Below, piece by piece: positions 45,547 through 54,812 of a stretch of DNA of 64,000 nucleotides. The stretch comes from Stenotrophomonas maltophilia (GTDB taxonomy: Bacteria > Pseudomonadota > Gammaproteobacteria > Xanthomonadales > Xanthomonadaceae), in assembly GCA_009912235.1 (NCBI GenBank), contig WNDS01000001.1, forward strand, positions 248,001 through 312,000, in the 5' to 3' direction. The notes below the pieces were generated by a model. That model did not search any database, was not told where the DNA came from, and saw nothing but the letters and a program-made list of their open reading frames with translations. Both the position numbers and the translations under genes were made by a program. How positions within the stretch are numbered: position 1 is the first letter of the stretch; each line of letters starts with the position of its first letter.

Positions 45547-47785
45547 GGGCCATCTCCAGGAATCAAAGGTAACGTGAAGTAAAGCGTGGCGCCCTGGCCG
45601 AGCCTGCCCTCGGCCCAGGTGCGGCCGCCATGGCGGCCGATGATGCGGCGCACATTGGCCAGGCCGATGCCGGTGCCTTCGAACTCCTCCACGTGGTGCA
45701 GGCGCTGGAACACGCCGAACAGCTTGTCCACGTAACGCATGTCGAAACCGCAGCCGTTGTCGCGCACGAAGAACACGTCCTCGCTCTCGGTGCGCTCATG
45801 GCCCACCTCGATGACGGCGTCCTCGCGCTCGCGGGTGAACTTGACCGCGTTGGACAGCAGGTTCTGCCAGACCAGACGCAGCATGGTGGGGTCGGCATGC
45901 ACGGCCGGCAGCGGCGGCAGCGTCCACGTGATCTGGCGGCCGCGGTACTCCATCACCAGGCTCTGGCGCACATCCTCGGCCAGGGCGCGCATGTCCACCC
46001 GTGCGCGGCCCAGGGTCGAGCGGCCCATCTGCGAGAAGCTCAGCAGGTCGTCCACCAGCGTGCCGGCGGACTTGGCCGATTCGACGATGGTGGCCAGGAA
46101 GCGTTTTTCGGTATCGGTCAGGCGGTCATCGGCCGAACTGCTGAGCAGTTCGGAATAGCCCACGATGTGGCGGAACGGTGCGCGCAGGTCGTGGCTGACC
46201 GAGTACGAGAACGCCTCTAGCTCCTTGTTGCTGCGCAGCAGCTGCTCGTTGAGTTCGGCCATTTCCTCGGCCTTGCGCAGCACGATGTCGACGATGGCGG
46301 TGCGCATTTCCAGCGCAGCGTCGCGGTCTTCGGCTTCCCAGGGCAGGCTGCGCTGGTGCACGGTTTCCTTCCAGGCCTCGAAGGACATGCGCGGTGACAG
46401 TGCCTGGCCGGGTTCGGGGGTCTTGCGCGGGTCGCCGCCCCAGCGCACGGTGCGTACCACTTCGGGGCGGAACCACATCAGGTAGCTGTCGTGCAGCTGC
46501 GAAATGGCAACGGCCAGCACGCCGCTGGCCACATCGGTGCAGGCCGCCGCCTCGGGCCACTGCTGGCTGAGCTGGTCGGTGGCGTACAGTTCCGGCGTGG
46601 TGTTTTCCTGCGTCAGCCAGTGCGCCAAGCCCAGTACCTGCTGCTTGGAGGGGCACTGGCCCAGCAGCACGCAGTCGCCGCGGTGCACGATCGCCGCGCC
46701 GCTGGCACCGGCCAGCGCCAACAGGCTGTGCGGGTCGCGGCCGAGCGCGGCCATGAAATCCTCGGTGCCGGCCATGCGGCCCAGCAGCTTCACCAGCGTG
46801 GCACGCCGTGCCACCCGTTCCTCCACCGCCAGCGCACGTTCCTTCAGCGCGATCTGCAGCGACAGGATCTGGCCGATGAACTCGCAGGCGGTACGCACGT
46901 GGTAGGGCACGCGGCGCGGCTGCTGGTTGTGGCAGGACACCAGGCCCCACAGCCGGCCTTCATTGAGCAGCGACACCGACATCGACGCGCCGGTGCCCAT
47001 GTTGCGCATGTACTGCAGGTGCACCGGCGAAACGCTGCGCAGCGTGGCCAGGCTCAGGTCGGTCGGCGCCGCATCGGCTGCCAGCGCGGCGCTGCGCTGC
47101 AGTGGCACGCGCTGGTAGTTGCTGTCGGCGATCAGCCGCACGCGGTTGCGTCGGTACAGCTCGCGCGCCTGCGCGGGAATGTCCGACTCGGGAAAACGCA
47201 GGTCCAGGTAGGAGGGCAGCACCTCGTTGCGGTCTTCAGCCACCACGGTGCCGTTCCAGCCCTTGTCGAACTGGTACACCAGAGCGCGGTCGAAACCGCA
47301 CAGCGCCCGCACGTGCACCGAGGCCAGCTCGCACAGCTCACGCGTGCCGGCGGCCTTTTCGATGGCGGCCATGAACTGGCGAAGGGCAGGGTAGAGGTCT
47401 TCCAGCGAACCCGGCTCGCCCGGCACCGGGCTTCCAGTTCCAGCAGCAGGTGGGTGCTGGAGCGGTGTGCCAGCAGCTGGTGGCGGCCGTGGCCGTCCAG
47501 GTGCACGCCGCCGAGGAAGGTCGAGGCGCCCGCGCGCAGCTGCTTCAGGTGCGGCAGGAATGGTGCCAGCACGCCCCCCAGCGCATGTTCGATGCTGCCG
47601 TCCAGTGGATCACCGAAGGTTGCCACCACGCTGTCCTGTGCGATGGCACGCTCGATCACCTTCAGCGACTTCGGGTCGACGACAAGCAGCAGGCCATACG
47701 GCTGGATCGCACCAGGGGTATGGATGGGTTCACGCGCGCAGCTGGACAGGTCCAGCTCCGGCGCCGAAGCGGAGGGTATCGACAT
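45543..47785 (-). CDS. bphP: bacteriophytochrome histidine kinase (BphP), frameshift
   Basis: The restored protein has about 747 residues. The N-terminal PAS domain has the bilin-binding Cys16 in LSSCAREPIHTPGAIQPYG. The GAF domain has FPESDIPAQARELYRRNRVRLIADSNY and VSPVHLQYMRNMGTGASMSVSLL, the PHY domain has DYRD-like elements, and the kinase has H-box VSHDLRAPFRHI and ATPase boxes (LLSNAVKF, DNGCGFD, GTGIGLANVRRI). The frame breaks near 47427, where one G seems to be missing (ELEAR|VPGEPG). It senses red/far-red light through biliverdin. No heme oxygenase gene (bphO) is present in this window. Confidence 0.9.
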
Positions 47786-48016
47786 CAGGAGAGGGTCACC
47801 GGGGACGCGATAGTCCAGCAGGCGCTGTGTCTACGGCATGTGATGCCGCGGGCGCGGCAGGCCGCCGTCGTGGTGCGCTGGCTGGAAAGGCACGGAAACA
47901 AGGGTCCCCATGGTGCACGAATGCAACGCATTCGCCTACACCCCGCGCACGCCGGACGCACGTTCACTGCACGCGGTGCTGCCTACAGTGCGCCAACCCC
48001 CCCAGGATGAAACCCC

Positions 48017-48295
48017 GTGCATACCGCCCTCGCCAGCGCATCGCCACCGCTTGCCGCCGCCCACGCCTGCACGTTCGATCTGCTCGATGTGTCCTGCCTG
48101 CAGGATCCGGCCTCGCGCCGCATCATCCACCTGTATGCCCTGCAGTTGCGTTGCCACGGCTGCCAGCAGGAGTTCACCGCACGCGAGGGCAATGGCTTCC
48201 TGAGCCTGGGCAATGCCCGGCTGCTGAGCTGCCCGGGTGGCTGTGGCCAGCAGCACCTGCGCAGCGCCACGCTGCGTGATTGGCGCGCTTCCTGA
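48017..48295 (+). CDS. small hypothetical protein with two Cys knuckles
   Basis: This is a 92-residue reading frame with a GTG start and an AGGATG-like ribosome site. It contains LRCHGCQQEF and LLSCPGGCGQQH, two paired-Cys knuckles that could form a zinc ribbon. There is no signal peptide or TM helix and I recognise no family. It lies between bphP (divergent) and a hybrid kinase gene. Support is moderate: codon bias fits, but no homologue is recalled. Confidence 0.45.
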   Translation: MHTALASASPPLAAAHACTFDLLDVSCLQDPASRRIIHLYALQLRCHGCQQEFTAREGNGFLSLGNARLLSCPGGCGQQHLRSATLRDWRAS

Positions 48296-48469
48296 ACTCT
48301 TCAGAAAATTCCCGCGTGGCGCACGTATAGTCACCGCCTTCACCGGACGCATTACAGTATGCGCAGCCGACGTCGCTGACGCCGGGCGACCCCTGCCTGC
48401 CGCGCCCCCGGTTTGAGCCGCGATGGGTGCAGGCCCGTTCCTGCCGTGGGGGCCGGATGCCCCTGCACG

Positions 48470-51371
48470 ATGCCCATTGCCGTTCCCCCTTTTCCCCGCG
48501 CAACCGGTGACGCCGCCGCTGCCATACGTGCGCGCGACTGGCGCGGCACGGTACTGGGCGAGCCGGCGCAGTGGCCGGTGGCGTTGCGCTGTGCGCTGGA
48601 GTTGATGCTCAACTCGCCGGAAAGCATGTACCTGGTGCGGGGCCCGGAACTGGTGTTCTTCCACAACGATGCCTACGCGCCCATCCTCGGGCCGCGCCTG
48701 CACGGGGCCATCGGGCAGCCGCTACGCGTGCTCTGGGCCGATGCCTAGAGCGCGGTGGAGGAGCCGATCGGCAAAGCCTTTGCCGGCGCCAACTCGCGTT
48801 ACGAAAACGCACATGTGGTGATGAGCCGCTTCGGGGAACCGGAGGACACCTGGTGGACGTTCTCGTTCTCGCCGCTGTTCGAGGAGGACGGCACCGTTGG
48901 TGGGGCCTTCTGCGTGACCAAGGAAGTCACCCGGATGGTGGTGGCGCAGGAGCGGCTGGCGCGCGAGAACGAGCGGCTGATCGCCCTGTTCGACAAATCC
49001 CCGATGTTCATGGCCTTCCTGCACGGCCCGCAGCACCGGATGGAGCTGCTCAACGCTGGCTACTCCGATCTGATCGGCAACCGCGAGGTGCTGGGCCAGC
49101 GCATTGTCGATGCGCTGCCCGAAGTGGTGGACCAGGGCTACCTGCCGCTGCTGGACGAGGTCTACCGCACCGGTGTTCCCTATATCGGCCGCCGCGTGGC
49201 GTATGCACCGCTGGGGCCGGACAGTGTGGCCGCGCCCGACCATCTGCTCGATGTGGTATTCCAGCCGGTGCGCGACGAAGTCGGGCAGGTCACCGGCGTG
49301 TTCGTGCAGGGCCTGGACATCACCCCGCAGGAAGAGCTGCAGCGCCACCTGGTGCAGGCCGAATCGCGGCATCGGCAGATCCTGGACAGCGCACGCGACT
49401 ACGCCATCATCGCCACCGACCTGCACGGACGGATCACCCTGTGGAACGAGGGTGCGCACGCAATGACTGGCTGGAGCGAGCCGGACATGCTGGGCCACGG
49501 CCCGGAGCGGCTGTTCCTGGCCAACGAGCGCGACACCATGCAGCGCTACCTGTTGGGGGTGGTGCGTGATGGCGGCATCAGTGGCGAGAACTGGTACCAG
49601 CGCCGCAACGGCGAGGCGTTCTGGGCGCAGGGCGCGATCACCGTGCTGCACGACGAAGAGGGCGCTGCGGCCGGTTTCGTGGCGGTGCTGCGCGACCGCA
49701 CCACCGAGCGCCAGGCGCGCAAGGCGCTGGAAAGCAGCGAGCGTCGGCTGGGCGCGCTGGTCAGCGCGACCGCGCAGCGGGTCTACGCCATGTCGGCCAA
49801 TTGGCAGGAAATGCGGCTGATCCTGCGTGACGGCGCCACCGCCCACCTGCTGGCGCCGGACATGGACTGGCGCACTGCCTTCGTGCACGCCGAGGACCAT
49901 GGCCGGCTGAACCTGGCCATCGCCCATGCCATCGCGACACGCCAGCCGCTGGTGATTGAACACCGTGCGCCCGGGCCAGGCGACACACCCGCCTGGACGC
50001 AGACCCGTGCGGTGCCGTTGCTGGACGAACAGGGCAACATCATCGAGTGGTTCGGTACCGCCACCGATGTCAGCCAGCGCCGCAATGCCGAAACCCAGCT
50101 GCGGCAGCTGACCGCCACGCTGGAAGAGCGCGTGCGCGAGCGCAGCGAGGACCTGCTGCTGGCCGAGGAGAAGCTGCGCCAGAGCCAGAAGATGGAAGCG
50201 GTGGGCCAGCTGACCGGCGGCATCGCGCACGATTTCAACAACATGCTCACCGCTGTGTCGATGGGCCTGGAACTGCTGGAGCTGCGCCTGCGCCAGGGCA
50301 GCACGGAGGGGCTGGAGCGCTACCTGGAAATGGCGCGCAGCGGAACCGACCGCGCCACCGCCCTGACCCAGCGCCTGCTGGCGTTCTCGCGGCGGCAGAC
50401 GCTGGCACCCTCCGTGGTGGACCCGGACGTGCTGATCGCCAGCCTGCAGGACATCATCGCGCGCAGCCTCGGGCCGTCCATCGCCCTGCGCACCGAGCTG
50501 CACGGCGACGGTGCGCATGTGCAGGTGGACGCGCCGCAGCTGGAAAACGCGCCGCTGAACCTGTGCATCAAAGCCCGCGACGCCATGCCCGATGGCGGCC
50601 GCCTGCTGATCCGCACGCGGGTGGAAACCCTCGACACCGAGCGCGCGCAGCCTGGACCTGCCGCCTGGCAGCTACATGGCGCTGTCGGTGGGCGACACCG
50701 GCACTGGCATGGCCCCGGACATCGTGCAGAAGGTGTTCGAACCGTTCTTCACCACCAAACCGATCGGGCAGGGCACCGGGCTGGGGCTGTCGATGATCTA
50801 CGGCTTCACCCGCCAGTCCGGCGGCCATGTGCAGGTGGAATCGCGCCCCGGCACCGGTATCACGATGACGCTGTACCTGCCGCGCTTCCTCGGCGAGGTG
50901 CAGGCCGAGGTGGCCGCGCCGGCGGACATGGCCGACCACGCGGCGGTGCCGACCGGCCTGCACGTGCTGGTGGTGGAGGATGAAGCCGCGATCCGTTCGA
51001 TGGTGGTGGAAGTGCTGGGCGAGGCCGGCTACCACGTGCAGCAGGTGGCCGATGGCAGTGCCGCGCTGGAGCTGCTGCGTGGCCCGGGCCTGTTCGACGT
51101 GCTGGTGACCGATGTCGGCCTGGCCGGCAGCCTCAATGGCCGCCAGCTGGCCGACGCCGCGCGGCAGACCCGGCCGCAGCTGCCGGTGCTGTTCGTGACC
51201 GGCTACGCCGGCTTTGCTGCCGTGGGCGCCGGCCAGCTGGATGCCGGCATGCAGATCCTCACCAAGCCGTTCACCGCGGCCGAGCTGCTGGCCCGCCTGC
51301 GCGGGCTGGGCGAGCCCGGCGCCACCAACGACCCCGAACCGCCGCTGTCCACCGAAGTGCTGGCCGGCTGA
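48470..51371 (+). CDS. multi-PAS hybrid sensor histidine kinase with C-terminal REC, TAG and frameshift
   Basis: The restored protein has about 966 residues: an N-terminal PAS-like domain ([24 protein letters not shown]), further PAS/PAC domains ([53 protein letters not shown]), then the H-box [22 protein letters not shown], the ATPase [18 protein letters not shown] and a receiver ([14 protein letters not shown]). A TAG at 48746-48748 follows LWADA, where this domain family usually has Trp. Near 50650 one extra base in a GCGCGC run shifts the frame ([20 protein letters not shown]). It is soluble and probably light/redox related. It is convergent with lanM, with 3 bp between the stops. Confidence 0.82.
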
Positions 51372-51374
51372 TCG

Positions 51375-54275
51375 TCAGGCGGTAGCGGCGTCGGCAACGG
51401 CGGTGTCGGTGCGCGCCGGTGCCGCTGTAGCGCTGCCCGCACGCTCCAGCAGCAGCGGCGAGGGCAGTCGGCAGTCGGGGTGCATGCGCAGCAGGCCGTA
51501 GATGGCGCCGGCCAGGCCGATCATCAGCCCCGGCGTGAACGCGGCGCGGGTGAGGCCACCGACCATGCCCTGGTGCTCTTCCACCGACGAGATGATCTCG
51601 ATGGCGGCGAAGTCCTGCGGGTAGGGGCAGCCGTGCGGATCGAGCGCAGCCGCTTTCACCAGCAGCTCGCGGGTGGACAGATCACCATGGCACAGGGTGT
51701 GGCTGAAGCCCCACTGCCCGTGGGCATCGGCCACCGCGCGGCGCAGGTCGCGCAGCTGCTGCGCATCGCCGGTGCGCGCGTACAGGTCCGCAGCGGCCAA
51801 TCCGATGCCGACGCTGCCGTGGCAGCAGGTCGGGAACACCTTCTGGTCGGCGCTCAGGTGCAGGTCACGCCAGCGCCCGGTGCTCTCTTCGAACAGCGCA
51901 GCCTGGAACGCGAACGCGCCATCGGCCAGCGCCTTCCACTGCGCCCGCTGCTGCGCTGTGCCGGCGGCGCTCAGTGCCAGCCGCGCCAGTGCCCAGCCCA
52001 TGCCCATCGCACCGTGGCCGAAGCCACCGATCGGCTCGCTGAACTGTGGCATGGGCCAGCGCACGCCGGCGGCGTCGACGATCGCCGCCCGCTGCATGTG
52101 CTCGGCGACGCGGGCGACCAGTGCCAGCCAGCGCGGTTCGCCGGTGGCCTCGGCCAGCGCGATCAGCGGCGGCAGCAGGCCACCGAGACCGTCGATCAGT
52201 TTGAATTTCGTGGCGTGCTCGAGGTCCTGCCGTTCCAGCGCCTCGGCGCAGTGACGGGCGTGCTGCAGCAGCTCGGGGCGATCAAGCAGGTCGTGCAGGG
52301 CAACGAAGGCCCAGATCTGCGAGCCGGCACCAACGAAACCTCCGTCCACACCGGGCACATGCAGCCGCGCCATCGTGGTCAGCACAGCAATGGCGCCTTC
52401 CAGCGCGGCATCCAGGCCGGGCACCGGGTCGACCCGGCCCTGGCGCAGTTCGCAGGCGTAGCCAGCCAGGGCGAAGGCAATGCCGCCGAGGCCGAAGTAG
52501 AGGTCCGGCTGCACCGGCTGCACCGGCTGCACCGTCCAGCCGGTGCGGGTGACTTCAGGGGTGATCCAGGTGAGGGTGCCATCGTTGCCGCGCACCGACA
52601 GCCGGATCAGGTTGCGCACCGCGGCGGCGGCCTGTGCACGGCGGCGCGCGTCCAGGGCCTGCGCATGCGGCTGCCGAGCGGCATAGGAGTGGCCGGCGCG
52701 CGCTTCGGCACGGGCCAGCGCGTGCTGGTTGAGGTCGGTGGCCACCAGCGTGCTGCGGATGGAAACCTCTTCCAGGTCGATGCGCATGCTGCGCCAGTTG
52801 TCCACCACGCCGGCAATGCGCGCGGCATCCAGGGTGGCACCGAACAGGGGGATGTCGCCGTGGCGCAGATCGTCGATCTCCGCGCGCACGGCCTGCGCTG
52901 ATGCGGGCGCGGCCGGGGTGACCGCAGCATTGCGCTGCAGCAGGTCCAGCGCCCGCGCGATGGCCGGCGCCTCCTTGTGCAGCGACGCCGGGTGCCACAG
53001 CATGCGGCCCATCTCGGCGTAGATCATGGTCGGGCGCAGCACATCGCGCACCTGGCAGCCCTCGAAGCGGGCCAGCATGGGCGCCAGCGTGCCGGCCGCA
53101 TCGTGCGTGCGCAGGCGCTGGCTGGCCTCGATGAAGCCGGCACTGATGTCATCCCAGTAACGCGAAAGATCCGGCTGCGCGCTGGGATGGTTCTGTGCGA
53201 CCGCCACCTCAGCTTCGACCATGGCCAGCCGTGCCGGGCCACCGTCGTCCTCCACGATGGCCGGAATGCGGATGCGCGGCTGCTCGCCGGGCAGTGCGCC
53301 GGCGGCGGACATGTCCACCCCATCCATGCCCAGCCCGCTGCTGCGGAAGGGCACGATGCCGGTTCGCAACACCGAATTGCGCATCAGCCCGACCGCGGTG
53401 TCGTAGGCCTGCCCGTAGCCGGAAGGCGGAGTACTGATGATCGGCGAGAACACGCTCTCGGCATCCACCACCACCGGCACCGGGCCGCAGGCGATCAGGC
53501 TTTCCAGATGGATGTCGGTGCCGCCGATCAGGCGCAGCACCGCCAGCCAGTGGCCAAGCCCCTGGTAGTACTGGTGCAGCTCCTGTTCGCCTTCACAGTA
53601 CCGGTGTGCGGCGAAAGCGGCCCAGCCGTGGCTGCCGCGGTCGATCACCGCCGGCACGCGCACGCGGCTGGGGCTGTCACCGAAGACATCGGCCAGCAGC
53701 GCATCCAGTGCCGCATCGATGCGCAGCGAACGCGGCTTGTACATCACCACGCCGCCATCGAAAGACACGCGGGCCACGGTGTGACCACCGTTGTGCAGGT
53801 CGCCGCGGCCCAGCGACAGCTGCCGCAGGCTGCCGGCCGGCTGCCCCAGCAGGGCCGCCAGCCGTACGCGGTCGCTGCCGATGCGTGCGGCCAGCTCGAT
53901 GATCGCTTCGCACTGCGCGTCCAGCATCGCGGTCAGGCGCGGCTGCAGCGCCGGGTAGCGCTGCGCGAGATGGGGAATGAAGGCCGGCTGCATGGCCAGC
54001 GCTTCGAACTGTGCATGCTGGGTTGCCGTATCGGCAGCCGCATCGACCTCGCCACTGCGCAGCGCGGCATGCAGCTCCAGCAGCAGCAGGCGGTTCAGCT
54101 TCAACTGCGCATTGGCCAGCAGCGCCTGCTGCGCTTCATCGGCGATCAGCGCGATCTCCGCGGGCTGCAGCGGGCCCTGCAGCCGGGCCAGCGCGGCATC
54201 CAGTGCGGCGACGCTGTCGGCCAGGAAATGCGCCACGATGCGGGAAAGCGAAGCCACGGCCGAGGGTGCGGTCAT
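51375..54275 (-). CDS. lanM: class II lanthipeptide synthetase LanM
   Basis: This 966-residue bifunctional enzyme has an N-terminal dehydratase domain (DUF4135: VARVSFDGGVVMYKPRSLRID, ELHQYYQGLGHWLAVLRLIGGTDIHLESL, PVVVDAESVFSP) that phosphorylates and eliminates Ser/Thr. Its C-terminal LanC-like cyclase has zinc ligands Cys817/818 (TCCHGSVG) and Cys862-His863 (TLCHGD). Length and domains are complete. The ATG at 54275 has an AGGA site upstream, preferred over an upstream in-frame start at 54326. It lies 78 bp after the precursor gene. No LanT transporter, protease or immunity gene is next to it; the left neighbour is a convergent kinase. Confidence 0.92.
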   Translation of the reverse strand: MTAPSAVASLSRIVAHFLADSVAALDAALARLQGPLQPAEIALIADEAQQALLANAQLKLNRLLLLELHAALRSGEVDAAADTATQHAQFEALAMQPAFIPHLAQRYPALQPRLTAMLDAQCEAIIELAARIGSDRVRLAALLGQPAGSLRQLSLGRGDLHNGGHTVARVSFDGGVVMYKPRSLRIDAALDALLADVFGDSPSRVRVPAVIDRGSHGWAAFAAHRYCEGEQELHQYYQGLGHWLAVLRLIGGTDIHLESLIACGPVPVVVDAESVFSPIISTPPSGYGQAYDTAVGLMRNSVLRTGIVPFRSSGLGMDGVDMSAAGALPGEQPRIRIPAIVEDDGGPARLAMVEAEVAVAQNHPSAQPDLSRYWDDISAGFIEASQRLRTHDAAGTLAPMLARFEGCQVRDVLRPTMIYAEMGRMLWHPASLHKEAPAIARALDLLQRNAAVTPAAPASAQAVRAEIDDLRHGDIPLFGATLDAARIAGVVDNWRSMRIDLEEVSIRSTLVATDLNQHALARAEARAGHSYAARQPHAQALDARRRAQAAAAVRNLIRLSVRGNDGTLTWITPEVTRTGWTVQPVQPVQPDLYFGLGGIAFALAGYACELRQGRVDPVPGLDAALEGAIAVLTTMARLHVPGVDGGFVGAGSQIWAFVALHDLLDRPELLQHARHCAEALERQDLEHATKFKLIDGLGGLLPPLIALAEATGEPRWLALVARVAEHMQRAAIVDAAGVRWPMPQFSEPIGGFGHGAMGMGWALARLALSAAGTAQQRAQWKALADGAFAFQAALFEESTGRWRDLHLSADQKVFPTCCHGSVGIGLAAADLYARTGDAQQLRDLRRAVADAHGQWGFSHTLCHGDLSTRELLVKAAALDPHGCPYPQDFAAIEIISSVEEHQGMVGGLTRAAFTPGLMIGLAGAIYGLLRMHPDCRLPSPLLLERAGSATAAPARTDTAVADAATA

Positions 54276-54353
54276 TGGTCGTCCTGTACGGAATGCGCGG
54301 GGTGCCACGGAAACGGCGCGCAGCACCGGGCTGCGCGCCGCACTACGCTTACA

Positions 54354-54560
54354 TCAGCAGCACAGGCAGTGGTCGACCACCGACATGGTGGTGGTGCACA
54401 TGGTGCCTCCGCCGGTGATCATCGCGGCCGAGGCAACGGTCATCGCCGCTTCGGTGGCCTGCTGGCCGTGGATGAACAGCGAACCGGCCGGGTTTGCGCA
54501 GCCGTCGACGCTGTCCGCGCCTTCAAGCCAACCTGAAACGACGTCATCATGCATCTGCAT
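54354..54560 (-). CDS. lanA: lanthipeptide precursor peptide (LanA) with Thr/Cys-rich core
   Basis: This 68-residue peptide starts at 54560 with GGAG 9 bp upstream. The acidic leader (MQMHDDVVSGWLEGADSVDG) is followed by a helical stretch (QQATEAAMTVASAAMITGGG). The GGG is a probable leader-cleavage site, and the 16-residue core is TMCTTTMSVVDHCLCC. The core has four Thr, one Ser and four Cys, the composition needed for dehydration and thioether rings by LanM encoded 78 bp downstream. The leader also has one Cys. I recall no known lantibiotic with this core. Direct proof would need the product mass. Confidence 0.82.
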   Translation of the reverse strand: MQMHDDVVSGWLEGADSVDGCANPAGSLFIHGQQATEAAMTVASAAMITGGGTMCTTTMSVVDHCLCC

Positions 54561-54716
54561 TGCTCAGTCTCCAGTTGATCCAGCATGTGGCGAAACACGG
54601 TGCAACGCGGGTGTCGCACCGCGTGATGCACGGCCAATCCATGGCATTGCCAGAACCACTGCAGCAATACGGGTCACCAGGGATGGCCGCGACTGGAGAG
54701 TGCAGGGATTGTCCGC

Positions 54717-54737
54717 GCACGTCAAACCGTGACGTGC
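54717..54737. promoter_or_regulatory. perfect inverted repeat upstream of lanA
   Basis: GCACGTCA-aaccg-TGACGTGC has 8-bp arms and lies in the 252-bp gap (54561-54812) between the EAL-domain gene and lanA, about 157 bp before the lanA start. There is no T tract after it, so an operator is more likely than a terminator. Otherwise nothing clear is seen in this gap. Confidence 0.45.
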
Positions 54738-54812
54738 ATTCGGTGATAGCGCGCCAGCTGATGACCGTGCGGCGGTGTTTTCACAAACGCCGGCGTGGTG
54801 CGCTGCAACGTG

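Noticed and set aside
7492-48748. In-frame TAG codons as evidence for a reassigned genetic code or pyrrolysine system
   Set aside because: Only a few genes are affected, other genes use TAG as a normal stop (for example merC-like at 16137), and nearby indels in G/C runs point to sequence error.
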